Assembly (NCBI GenBank): GCA_949358305.1
Contig: OX442315.1
Location: 3,968,001 to 4,032,000 of the forward strand
Reading direction: 5' to 3'
Source of the DNA: Strigamia acuminata
Lineage: Eukaryota; Arthropoda; Chilopoda; Geophilomorpha; Linotaeniidae
Length of the DNA stretch: 64,000 bases
Shown: positions 19,936 through 33,171 of the stretch, in pieces
Layout: the number at the start of each line of letters is the position of its first letter
Numbering within the stretch: position 1 is the stretch's first letter
Position numbers and translations under genes: made by a program
The notes under the pieces: model-generated
What the model was told of the DNA's origin: nothing
Database searches by the model: none
The model's input: the letters and a program-made list of their open reading frames with translations, nothing else

Positions 19936-20588
19936 GATTTCCATACACAACAAATACGGTACTGCAGTGCATCTGTTTGACCTTGTACTTGAGAAATGTA
20001 CTGCTCTACAGTACTGGTTTGATGTCGCCAACCTAAAAGGTATTTTCACTTTCTGCTTAAGCTTACTTTGTGATAGTAGAGCTACACAGAGAGCAACGTG
20101 CAAAATGTGTATTCTTGTTGACAGAAGTTGAACCAATGAAATGCTCGAATTCACGTCAGACGGCAACAGCATCAATGCAGTATCGAGTAGAAGAAATGTC
20201 TTGCTGGAACGCAGTTGGTTGAGCGCTTTAAATACAAACTCATCATAATTATGTGATAAATTAAGAAAACCAATAATCATTGAAAATATCAAAATCACAA
20301 AAAAATAAACATAATTACCGTAATAATAATTTACGTAATTATCTTAAACTATTATTTTTCTTTGTTGGCGAGCAGGAATTCGACTCACAGTTCCTGGACG
20401 GATTCAAAGTCCAACATGGAGCAGGCCTCGAAAATGTGGTGCATCGTGCAGCTGCTAGCCTGAAATTTGTGCGTGTAGGCGAAATCGACGAGTGTTTACA
20501 GCACTTGCTGGGTTTCACGTCCTGCAATTTGAATTTTAAACGTTAAAAAAGTTTAATTTTAATTTTATTTGAATAAATGAATGATTAC
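19936..20588. other. Unassigned, with splice-bounded open segments on both strands
   Basis: Around 20378-20545 both strands carry plausible splice signals (plus acceptor GAGCAG at about 20375; minus acceptor TTTCAG and donor ACT|GTGAGT), but no model links to neighbouring exons without a stop. Left uncalled. Confidence 0.25.
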
Positions 20589-20713
20589 TTGCAATGAGAT
20601 TTCTTTGGAGGCTTGGAAGTAATTATAGGGCTGTGTGCGGATAGAATTCGACGGTGACGGGCAAAGCGGCAGCGGCAGCAGACGAGAACCACAACCGGCT
20701 CGTCGTCGTCCAT
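20589..20713 (-). CDS. Candidate small first exon, unknown protein
   Basis: ATG at 20713 in a strong context (CCAAAATGG) opens MDDDEPVVVLVCCRCRF and about 41 codons, ending at a possible donor (GCAA|GTAATC at 20589/20588) or, unspliced, at TAA. The CCRCR cysteine run is suggestive but no family is recognised. A following exon in frame could not be established. It lies on the same strand as U2 snRNA and 0.4 kb downstream of it. Confidence 0.2.
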
Positions 20714-21130
20714 TTTGGAATTAAACTGTAGAAAATGAAAGTAATCTGTAGATAGTGTGGCCTAATGAATGATTAAATGGCTAAAAAAAATTTATTGTGC
20801 TGTGCGGTGTGGATGTAGACGCCATTTGTTGATTTGCGATGGTGGCGGATGGTAGTGTTAATCTGTTCCCAGTTCGATTGTGAATGCGATTTGGATATTC
20901 CGGGTATTCTTATGACGTAAGTAATTCAAAAGCGGTATGGAAATAGCACAGTTCAGATTTCCTCTCTCTCGAAAATATATGAAGAGGTTTATGTAATTTG
21001 AAATAAACGTGCAATTTAACCACTATAAAGTCAAGGTGGAGCGAAATTACATTTCTTAAACTTAACAACAATATGAACTGAGGTTGTTTGTTTTTTTTGG
21101 TTCTATTTTTATATTTGTTTGTATCTCCCG
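20714..21130. other. Spacer downstream of U2 snRNA
   Basis: No gene or repeat seen. Confidence 0.4.
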
Positions 21131-21323
21131 AAGGAGTGGGCCGATCCCGGAGGTACTGCAATACCGGGCCAACCCGTAGCAGGGGTGGAGCAAGCTCCGA
21201 GCACCCCACCTGGTTCCAAAAATCAGTTTAATATTCTGGGCCCTCAATGAGGACCGTATCAGATATTAAGCTGATAAGAACAGATACTACACTTTGATCT
21301 TAGCCAAAAGGCCGAGAAGCGAT
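21131..21323 (-). ncRNA. U2: U2 spliceosomal snRNA
   Basis: The minus strand begins ATCGCTTCTCGGCC and runs about 193 nt. The branch-site recognition sequence (GTGTAGTATCTG), stem-loop IIa (TTATCAGCTTAATATCTGA), an Sm site (ATTTTTGG), stem III and stem IV (CCCGGTATTGCAGTACC) are all present and undamaged. The extra A in ATCAAAGTGTAG and the stem IV sequence resemble arthropod rather than vertebrate U2. U2 base-pairs with the intron branch site in the spliceosome. The upstream side (21324-21400) is where an snRNA promoter (PSE) should lie; I cannot assign one with confidence. Confidence 0.95.
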
Positions 21324-22395
21324 AACCACAGAAACTCAGCCAAAAACACCCAGTCCGACATCTTTCTCTACTCGCTCTGGCACATCACTTCACTTTCTAA
21401 TTGTAATTTTGGAATGACAATTAAATGGGAAATAGAGAAAATTATTCTATTTAGTTTATATTTGTCTTCATTATCATTATTATATATCGGATAAAGTCTT
21501 TTGATGGATTTGTTATTGAGTAAAACAAAATTCTCATATTTATTCATCTGAAGTGCACAGTCGAGTAACTGGAAAGCTAAAACGCTCCTACCTGACGCTT
21601 AGAAAGAGAAATGGACTCGGTGCTATTAAAAATATATATTATCAATTTGTTAAATTCAAAATATATAATTTAGTACATCAAATTTAAATGTAGAGTCCAA
21701 ATTACATCGTTTATTTCTTTAATAAAACCCGTCACATATTACAAATAATTAATTTTGTCGCCAGATGGCAGCTGCGTGCAGTCATCAAGCAGTAGTCATT
21801 GCAGGTAGTATGGTATGCCATAGGAGCGATTAAGATAAAGTTTATCAATGTTCACTTTTCACGTCTAATGGAAAGAAAGCAGAATCGGCACTTACGATGT
21901 GGTCGGGACGAACCTGGCGAGGAGTCTAATTAGATGTATGAACGAATAAAAGTACGACTTGTTGGTTTCCGCGTCACCCACAGCCGTGACTGTGACCACG
22001 TGACATGCTGACTCGTCCAGACACACAAGTTCTCATCTTCATTACTCTACACGTTTTCCTATAAATTGTTACAGTTTATTAATTAATTTACCGATTTGAC
22101 TGATTCCGTTACATGTATCCACCCAGTCCTTAATGCCATCCATGTTTTAACCGGTAATTATATAGGTCGCGAGTCGCGCCATAGACTCTTGAACGGACAA
22201 CACGCCATACAGACAAAGCCAACTTAGCATAAAAGGCGATGCGGAACCGAACAAACTCGATGAAATTATTTTAAAAATTATTTAATTCAATATCTTTCTG
22301 GTGTGTTATTTATTCACCTATCGTTTATTTCTTGTTTTCACTTCTTTAGCTTTGTGGTTACGTGTGGTCGGGCCTTCTGCGCTAAAAATCGTAGG
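21324..22395. other. AT-rich intergenic sequence upstream of U2
   Basis: No protein gene recognised. The first ~80 bp should hold the U2 promoter. The remainder is AT-rich without clear repeats. Confidence 0.4.
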
Positions 22396-22403
22396 ACCCA
22401 CCG

Positions 22404-24623
<2,220 letters not shown>

Positions 24624-24631
24624 ACCCACCG

Positions 24632-24931
24632 TAACCACTCGCTTGGGTTCTTCGAGAAACAACGAAACTCACCAGCTCAGATGTTGAAAAGTAACAAAAA
24701 ATATAACAATAATAATAAAAATTAAATTTTAAAATTAATGATTCATTTTATTCTATTTTTTGTTACAGTTTAGGAGGCCTTGGTCAATTGCCAAGTGAGC
24801 ATAGCATCAGTGTGAGTGAACAGTTCAAATTCAAAGGCAATCATATTTTGAATGTGTAAACAAATTGGATACTTGAATTTAATGTATTTAGAGCATATTG
24901 TGGATGGCATGGCTTCTAAATGGTGTCCCAA
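24632..24931. other. Spacer
   Basis: No gene recognised. Confidence 0.4.
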
Positions 24932-25520
24932 AAGTAACGCAAGATTTGAATTCGCCGCCATTTGTGCAGTAAATTGTTTGCAACCCTGAAACAACAACAA
25001 ATTGACAGCTGAGAGTTTAGGGTTAGTGAAAATGGAGTGTTACACGATACAACAACGTGTTTAGGGTTAGTAAAAATGGAGCGTTACACGATACAACAAC
25101 GTGTAACAATTCAATTACTGCATGAGACATTTCCTGATCGTGTACTCTCTCGTTTCGGTGATCAGAATTGTAATGCAAGGGTAGTTGTGGGCTTGTTGAT
25201 ATAGACCTTTGACTTCAAATCATCCCATAAAAAGAAATCTAATGGTGTTAAATCACACGATCTAGGGGGCCAATTCTGATCACCGAAACGAGAGAGTACA
25301 CGATCAGGAAATGTCTCATGCAGTAATTGAATTGTTACACGTTGTTGTATCGTGTAACGCTCCATTTTTACTAACCCTAAACACGTTGTTGTATCGTGTA
25401 ACACTCCATTTTCACTAACCCTAAACCTTCCCTAAACTCTCAGCTGTCAATTTGTTGTTGTTTTAGGGTTGCAAACAATTTACTGCACAAATGGCAGCGA
25501 ATTCAAATCTTGCGTTACTT
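24932..25520. mobile_element. Long inverted repeat derived from a Tc1/mariner-like element
   Basis: Arms of about 240-248 bp (24932-25170 and 25273-25520), nearly perfect reverse complements, flank a 102-bp centre. Outer ends read AAGTAACGCAAGATTTGAA. The right arm plus centre on the minus strand (25404-25162) encodes a fused transposase remnant: an N-terminal HTH-type start (MERYTIQQRVTIQ) joined by a deletion to the C-terminal region (NWPPRSCDLTPLDFFLWDDL). The transcript would be a hairpin of about 240 bp, a natural endo-siRNA precursor candidate. Confidence 0.8.
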
Positions 25521-26139
25521 CCTATTTTATAATCCTATTTTTAATTCAGTGTTTACCTGTCTAACCTTATTGATGAAAACATCTAACCATTCAAATGTCT
25601 TGTTCTATGAACAAGTTGTACGTGTCGGTTGCCTATTGAGGTTAGTAGTACACAAATTTATATTAGCATTATGACATAATGAAAATTGAGATTTAATAGC
25701 TTCCTTATGCTATTTAAATTTAATGTGTAATTAAGCTTAGTGCAGTTTCTCAAGCTGTGTAAATATTGTTATGACGTTGTGTCACTAAACTACTCAGTTG
25801 AATCAACATACATGCTGGACTTTCTATATTCTTATTTTTCGTTCTACAGCTTGTGGGTTGTGCGGCAATCCGGGTTTTTTACCGACTAAATCCATAAATT
25901 TAATAAGTAAACTCACCATCGAGATGCCTTATAGGACTTCTACTCAGCGGCCAGGGGAAATGATTTTATACACACAAATAATGAACTTTGAATTGATTGT
26001 TTTAATTGTTCTCAAGTTACAAGATGAATATGCGAAATAATAATGTTGGCAAAACTCCTCCTTGGATATACACACACTCACGGTTAATGGTCGGCTCCAA
26101 GATGGCGTCGATGGCGTCACGTGAGCGAGAATTTTGGCA
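25521..26139. other. Unassigned AT-rich sequence
   Basis: No gene. A possible LTR- or MITE-like left end (TGTTGGCAAAAC, 26044) has an inverted partner ATTTTGCCA near 26749, but nothing else supports an element. Confidence 0.3.
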
Positions 26140-26305
26140 GAGTAAACTCAATGCCAAAATTTGCCTTTAAATACACTCTAATGCCCATGGAGCACGCTCA
26201 ACACGAAGATTCGTCTCATACACAGCGTTTATTCCCACGGAGCAAGCTCAATGCAGAAATCCGTCTTCACACAGCTTTCTTTGTGGAGTAAACTCAACAC
26301 AAAGA
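26140..26305 (+). repeat. Four degenerate tandem copies of a ~48-bp unit
   Basis: GGAG(Y)AA(R)CTCAA(Y)(R)C recurs at 26140, 26190, 26240 and 26286 with similar following sequence (AARATYCGTCTTCACACAGC-like). Confidence 0.6.
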
Positions 26306-27265
26306 ACCTCAATTGACACAGGTCAATTTCACACTGCACAAGATGGCTCAAATCACAGTTAGTGATCCAAGCAGTGGCGCTATTCTGTACAAATGGCACA
26401 GACCAGCAATAAGTCTCAATTCTTCCAAAACTTCTCACAGATCACACTTAGCAAACGGGCATAAGTTTGACACGAATGTGAGTTTTTTGGAAGCAGAATC
26501 AAGAGTGATCAGAGTGCGCCAAAATGGTTTGACTCACTCCGAATCCTGCTCAGTAAAGCTGCGCAGAACATCAATTTGCGAAGATCACATGCGACCGCTT
26601 TCGGGTCGTGTGCAACAATTCGGCTAGGCACGCGCGAGAAAGAGGGAGGCTACGCCTCCAATTCGCGCCTTGCAGCAACATAAAAAAAGGGTGTTGCAAC
26701 GTGATTGGCTGAAACTGTTGCCAAGCTGAAACTGGGCACACAATATTATTTTGCCAGAAAAATATTGTGTTTTATTTGCAATAAAAGTGGAATATGTTTT
26801 ACTTCAACATGCGTTTAAATAAAATATAAAATAATATTTATTCTTGTTTTCACATCATTTGGGAATATGGTGCTCACTCAAATAGGTATATTCGAGGTCA
26901 CCAAAGTTGATACACGTGTGCACGAACTTTTCCAAATCATTATTCATTATTCATTCATCGTTGTACTGGGCGTGATACAAAGTTCTCCGCATTTTAATTT
27001 ATACGATAATAAACTGTTGGCTTTGTTCTTGGAATCAATCGTGATTATGCATGCAAGGCAAGGGTTTAACCATTCAATCAACTCGGTTCTCACATACACA
27101 AAAGGTTTTTCTCCATTGCTGAAAGTGCTCATTTAATTATTTAACAAAAACATGAGAAGGTGTTGAAAATTGATTTGTTTCCACAATAGGTGTTTTCAAA
27201 GCAAAGTTATTTGAAACGTATCAAAAGGACGTAGAAATCGTTCACACATGCTGTCGAGTGAACAT
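26306..27265. other. Unassigned intergenic sequence
   Basis: No supported gene. Two CAAGATGGC motifs flank its left side (26098-26106 and 26339-26347). Confidence 0.4.
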
Positions 27266-27433
27266 TTAAAGCAAGAGCTCTGCAATTCTTTCCTTCTTTA
27301 GGTATTTTGTAAGAATGCAATTAACTTTTGCAGTCATTTCTTTTCCATGAGCCATTGTTTTCTTAAGAAAATTTATCGACACATCTTGTACAGTTTGATC
27401 GATAGAAATTTTACAATTTGGAATTTCAGACAT
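27266..27433 (-). CDS. Small open frame, hypothetical
   Basis: 55 codons from ATG 27433 (MSEIPNCKISIDQTVQD...), protein-like in composition and ending in KKERIAELLL. It faces away from, and overlaps the promoter of, the plus-strand DEG/ENaC gene. No family recognised; it could be chance. Confidence 0.2.
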   Translation of the reverse strand: MSEIPNCKISIDQTVQDVSINFLKKTMAHGKEMTAKVNCILTKYLKKERIAELLL

Positions 27434-27435
27434 GC

Positions 27436-27443
27436 TATAAAAG
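27436..27443 (+). promoter_or_regulatory. TATA box of the plus-strand DEG/ENaC gene
   Basis: CTATAAAAGG lies 39 nt before the ATG at 27482, predicting a very short 5' UTR (start near 27466). Confidence 0.55.
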
Positions 27444-27481
27444 GCATTTAATTTGCGATTGTTTGTTAAACCAATGACATT

Positions 27482-30400
27482 ATGGTTTGCAAACTTAAAC
27501 CTCGGTTCCGCAAGAGAGTCCTTCAATTGGTGCGAAACCATAATTTATCTCGAAATAGTGACGACGCTTTCTTGAGTATCATGGTGAAGATAAACGACGG
27601 CAAATCGATTTGGATTGTACGCATCTTGTGGGTTGCAGTCCTCGTAGTGAGCGTACTACTCTGCACCGCATTGGTCTACGACCGATTAACATACTACATG
27701 TCTGAACCATCGGTGGTCAACATATACACGCAAGTAGATAATATCGTCTCGTTTCCCACTGTTGTGTTGTGCACAACCACCACTCCCGAATTAACAGAAT
27801 ATGCCTTAAAGATTGATAATGGTGTGAGTTCGGAAGGTGTGAGTTGCATAGATCCTCTGTACTGGTACAGTCGTGATTGCAACGTGAGCGCAATAAAATT
27901 ATGGTCCATGTTTAACACAAGCCACATTGTTGACAACATCCACACTCTACAAGTAAGTGTTACATCTGTCTCTTAATAAATGGAAATTAGATTTCTCTTT
28001 TATTAGGATAAATCTGTAAATCTAAAATATAAAGTGAAACATGTATTCTCTTCTGTGGGATTGTGTCTTCTTATGACACTTGGTAAGAAAATACAATTGA
28101 TTTCATTGGATTGTCAGTGATGTTCATTACTGTCGGTAGATAAAAAAGTTCGACTGTCAAATCCAAAAAACCAATTGGTTTTTAAATTTGACGAATCCAA
28201 GCTTGGAAACAGATGTTCAAATCCTTTGATCGGTGTAAGTGTAATGGGCACATCAAATAGTCTTTATTCTCAGATTATTTTAATTTCTTTATGGCGTAGT
28301 TTATATTAGCAGATACAGACAATTTCCCACTTCAATGGAAACTTTCCTTCCCATCTAACCATACGGCACTAAGTGTTGCATCTATTCAAAAAGTGATTAT
28401 AATTATTTAAGAACTATAGCGGTTGTGTGATCATTTTATTGTGTTGTAGTACAAATTCCTGAACAGGTCCAAACACGTGTGCAGTTCAATTGCAGATTTT
28501 GAATTCTGCGAAGAAGAGTGCACAAGGCAGCAAATAAAAAAAATTAAGGTGGATTGCAGGTTTGTACGATCAAGAAGAATGCCGTAAAACATCAAGTTAA
28601 TTTTTTCTTCTGTTTAGGTTGCCATTCATGCGAAACTTTGAGCATTTACCAGAGTGTCAACAAGATTATAGTGAGAAGTATGATGACGCGAAAGAAGCAT
28701 ACATGGGTCTTTGGAAAGCCGGCAATGATACAAATACTTGCAAGTGCACCACATCTTGCAAACATCAAATTATTTTGAATCGTTTAATAATTGAAGCAGA
28801 ATCCGGATCGAATTTGAGAGTCAAAGTGATGGATTCGATAAGAATCGCAAAAGAAGTGGCAACTTACGATATAATAGCGCTACTCTGCGATTTAGGAGGA
28901 AACATCGGACTCGCTCTTGGAGTTTCTTGTCTCATGATTGCTGAGATAATCATCATTCTAATCACTCTGCTTATTCAAAATGTGAAAAGATCCAAGCAGA
29001 AATCACTTCAGTTTTCTATGCTAGAATACAGAGCTAAGAAATGTCTTAAGAAATATGTGGATGAAAGCGAAGAACATTTGCTCGATAGTTTCCAACTAAC
29101 TGGTTTGAAGTACATTTTGGCTAAACAAAACTACAAGAGAAAGTATATATGGATTTTTCTCACGGTACTCTTAAGTTTTGCGTGTGCTTTTAAGATTTAT
29201 GATCGCTTTGTGTATTACTTGTCCTATCCGAAAACCATATCTGTAAGAATGGTGGAAATTGAAAACATTGAACTTCCATCGGTAGTTTTATGCTCGGATA
29301 GTAGTAAACTGGTGGCTCAAAAGTGGAAGTACATGAAGCTGAATAACATCTCTGGTTGTCCGGATGATTTTGATATGTTAAATATGGTGAATGCTAAAAT
29401 GTCTTTTGATCAATTGTGGTCATCGTCTGCAAAGGGTTCAAAATTTATGCTTCTGGCAGAAATGGTATAATTATGGAACCTTCATTATGTTTTTGTAATT
29501 AATGTCTAACTTTTTCTGTTGGAAATATAGGATATTGCTAAAAATACTCCAGTTCCAATAACTATTGAACCTTTTTCAACGGTTTTCGGTTTCTGTTCAA
29601 AATTTAATCCGGGTAAGAACACTTACAAGAATTCATAATGGCAATAACAAAGTTGTTTTCAATTATATTAAGTTTTGTTTTTTCAGGTATTACTAAATAT
29701 TTTCCATCTTTTTCTGGTTATACGGTAGTCATTTTTTCAAAGAGCGGCAACTGTCTAATGAAAACAAAAGTTAATAAATAAACATTTTTTAAATCTTATT
29801 TTATTATTAATTCATTTTGCTTTTGAAAAAGATATTTCAAATATTTCCTGGCAACGAATTCAGTTTGAAAACATATCTGCACATGCAAGTGACTGGAAAT
29901 TATATACTTCTCTACACAATGCAAAAAGTATATGATGTTGCAAACAACGAATAATATGTCTAATGGTGGCTCATTTTTGCAGTTAGTCAGAATAAACACA
30001 CCAAAGAGTCGATGCGTTGGAAGAACAGAACACGTGCAATGTGTCAAAAACTGCTTAGATAAAAAAATGGTGGCAAAGTTTTCTTGCAAGTATGCTATTA
30101 TACTTACAAATCTTTTTTTGCCAGTTCCAGAAAAAGTTTATTTTACTTCATACATATCAAAATATAAAGATTTATTGCCAATTTGTGACATCATATGAAT
30201 GATGTCATAAAAAATCAATGAATTTTTGCTTTATCTGGTGAATCAAGTGAAAGCACTTATTCTGGAGCTGGTCCTAACTTCTTAAACGCCGTCATCGGTT
30301 GAGAAAAGAAGATGTTGTGTCTTTTTAGATTGCCTTTTATGAACTCATCTTTGGAGATGTGTCCAAATGCAGAAACAGCCAAACTGGTCAAATCACAATA

Positions 30401-30713
30401 CCTTTCTATCATGCTGAAAACGGATCCGACAAGCGACTGCAATTGCACCAAACCTTGTGTCGTTTCAATCTACAATCTTGAATTTAATGTGTTGGCGCAT
30501 TTGTCAGTCCAAAGTGTACTAACTGTTAAAGTTTTTCATAATTTGCAAGAAGTTATTGAGGAAAAGTTGTCATTTTCCTTCGTCAAACTTCTTTGTGATG
30601 TTGGTTCTACCGTATCTTTTATTCTTGGTCTATCGGTTATGGAATTTTTACATGACATTTTGCTATTCCACAAATACAAACAACAAATAAAATACACGAA
30701 ATATAAAATTTGA
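27482..30713 (+). CDS. Double DEG/ENaC channel protein (two subunits fused), copy A
   Basis: Eleven exons with GT/AG borders join in phase into 809 codons: 27482-27952, 28007-28082, 28140-28232, 28313-28392, 28450-28559, 28618-29464, 29531-29612, 29687-29769, 29832-29927, 29983-30089 and 30329-30713. Unit 1: TM1 about residues 41-66, post-TM1 VSFPTVVLCTTT, cysteine-rich ectodomain, CRLPFMRNFE before TM2, and a G-V-S selectivity motif (LALGVSCLM, about 370). A cytosolic linker of ~60 residues follows. Unit 2: LTGLKYI in place of the HG motif, TM1 (about 455-480), ELPSVVLCSDS, CXnC ectodomain, KLPFMNSS, and TM2 with G-L-S (ILGLSVMEF). Ectodomains are short for the family. Topology fits, because both termini of a subunit are cytosolic. 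It is probably a Na+-permeable, ligand- or mechano-gated channel. The alternative, two genes with a missed boundary, is unlikely since exon 6 spans TM2 of unit 1 and TM1 of unit 2 without interruption. Confidence 0.85.
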
Positions 30714-30910
30714 AATATAAAATATGAAATATAAAATATGAAATATAAAATATAAAATATAAAATATAAAATATGAAATATAAAATATAAAATATAAAAT
30801 ATGAAATACGAAGTATAAAATATAAAATATAAAATATAAAATATAAAATATGAAATATGAAATATCAGATATAAAATATAAAATATATGAATATGACACA
30901 TGAAATATAT
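30714..30910 (+). repeat. AT-rich microsatellite (AAATATA/AAATATG)
   Basis: About 190 bp of 5- to 7-bp units (AAATATAAAATATG and variants) start exactly at the DEG/ENaC stop codon. The last codons (KYTKYKI) already have the repeat's composition. Confidence 0.85.
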
Positions 30911-31611
30911 GAGTATAAGAGTATTTTATCAGGAAATAATTCAACTTTATGTCACCAATCTGTTTTCAATGTATAGAAACACATTAGGAAGTTGCGTAAC
31001 ATTAATCTACACATTTAATGTACGGTGTGGGATTTTAACATTGCACGATGCAGTGAAATTTTGGGTCCATTACAGAACAAAAATATCTTTATTCAACATG
31101 CTACAATAGCTTAGTTTTAATTCAGTGCTCGCAAACAGCTGTGTAAACTTATCAGTGTAATCATCTGTTTAATTGTCTTGCTCTGTCACAATTGTATTGT
31201 AGAGTACACGGAGAAAATAAAGTGAATATAAATCATGATTTCAACTTGGACGAATACCACAGGACATGTCACCCTGAGCAATACACAATATAAAGAAAAA
31301 AATTAAAATTTGATATTTTTCAGCAATTGTCAAAAATTTCTCAAATTTGCGAATTCATTATTGACAATCTATTTTGTAGCAAAACAAGTCATCAAACACA
31401 CATCAAGTTATTACATAATGTTTTTAGATGAGACATGCACTTGATGTTTTTTTTTCAGCAACATACTAGTATTTATCAGACAGTTATTTTCGCATTGTTT
31501 GAATTCTATTGAAGTTACACACTTATTTCTTCGTGATTCCAGACAGCGTATCTTTTTTTTTTTAAATTTCAATTAATAATCATTTTTTAAATAGATAAGT
31601 GTAAATTGAAT
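30911..31611. other. Intergenic sequence between the convergent channel genes
   Basis: No gene recognised; AT-rich. Confidence 0.4.
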
Positions 31612-31765
31612 TTGGACAGCGTTTGTTGAGAAGATCATTTTTAAATTTAAAAAACGAAGGGTCCACTAACCTTATTATCATTATCAAAGTCCAAGAGCCA
31701 CTATTGTCGAGCTAAGCGCAACGAACAGCTTACATCGCCATCTTGCTTGCAATTCTCCCTCTGGT
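31612..31765 (+). repeat. Dispersed repeat, copy 1
   Basis: About 150 bp (TTGGACAGCGTTTGTTGAGA ... CGCCATCTTGCTTGCA) similar in the same orientation to 42532-42672, including CCACTAACCTTATTATCA in both. Origin unknown. Confidence 0.7.
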
Positions 31766-33110
31766 GGCGAGAGAAAAATTAATTAAAACAAAACTATTTC
31801 TAAAATTAATCATTTTGTGGTTGCAAATACGGAAAAAGTCCACGAATTCCGGCCGATACATTTGGGAGTCCTCCAAGGCTGCACTGAGTAATTTGATCAA
31901 ATTACAAAGTGGGTTTGTTTTGTTTGACAGTAGCGCCATTTAGTGGCCTAATGGTGAGTTAAACAATTTCTCACATTGATGTGTCGTCTTAAATCTTTTA
32001 AAACTTAGAAGATTTCCATATGACGATAAATTTAAAATACAAAATAAATTAAATGTTGTACGATTTAACCGAATTATCAATTCAAAGGCAGAATGTTAGA
32101 TAAAAAATAAATAAATACCGGTAGTTCTGCGCATTGTGCCATTCGGTAAGCATCAACCATCGCACCGCGCAACATCCTCGCAATCACAAAGTTGCCATCT
32201 GGTTAACAAGTCACCATGCAGGACGTTATCTAAACATGGACCCAGACAGCCACACATGATACTAATAATAAGTAGACTACTTTGGCATCATTCGCTATGG
32301 AACAAGTCACACAAACACATATGGTGCTACTAATGGTTACTATATACTTTCGTATCATACATCACCACATCACCATGCATAAAGATACTCGCTACTCAGC
32401 ATAACTGTTGACTCAAACATTAGTATTGAGACCTTCACAAATTAATCCAAGTGACTTTACATGGCAATGTAGATATTCAGACTGACAAGTGAGTATTTCT
32501 TCCTCCCTAGGCGGCAGGAAGTGCTTCCTGCCTGCCATAGGGGCTTAAACTTAGGTTGCCCATGACAACAACTTGTTATTAGGGCAAAAGCAAAAACTTC
32601 AAATAAAAAACTCAAAATAAATCCTGGAAAATATTCCAAATTTCTCTAGTGACATACTGGTCAATAAAAATGTATACTGTACAGTATACTTACTAACTTA
32701 TCCATAGACTTTTTGTATAGTGACATAATGATGTATCAATATTTATGCAGCTTGAGAAATAGTACTAACACACATAATTTAAATAAGATATACCAGTTAT
32801 ATTTAATAAATAAATTGACAGAGAATTTATCTGCAGATACAAGTTTAGAAATGTGTTTATTCAATTTAAATGTGTAAATTAATGTTACATAACTTAGGTA
32901 GATACTATGGTTGTGTAAAAATAGCAAATTTTTAGACAATGTATTGCTTAAAATACTTATACATTGAAGTGTTCTTCACTCCAAGGCACCTCACGTGTTA
33001 CTTGTTAATTGTGACACTGGTCAGTAATGTTTTAACCAGCTAAGATGGCCGTGTCCAGTTTTCTACACATTCTACAGTACATGTAAGATTCGATATTTAG
33101 TTAAGACAGA
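31766..33110. other. Unassigned intergenic sequence
   Basis: No gene or clear repeat recognised. Confidence 0.4.
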
Positions 33111-33171
33111 CTATACATTATTGGATACAACTGCAAATATATATGTTTTATTTCTTTTGTGATATTGTTTT

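Noticed and set aside
25020-25435. TTAGGGTTAG words suggesting telomeric repeats
   Set aside because: Only one or two units, part of the inverted arms of a mariner-like element.
26044-26757. Possible LTR or MITE between TGTTGGCAAAAC and ATTTTGCCA
   Set aside because: Only short imperfect ends, no target duplication, no second copy, no TATA/AATAAA pair in order.
28313-28392. Alternative frame for exon 4 of DEG/ENaC copy A with a TAA, implying a pseudogene
   Set aside because: With the donor at 28232 the exon is open, all phases close, and the resulting ...QK|.FLN junction matches copy B and the equivalent junction of unit 2.
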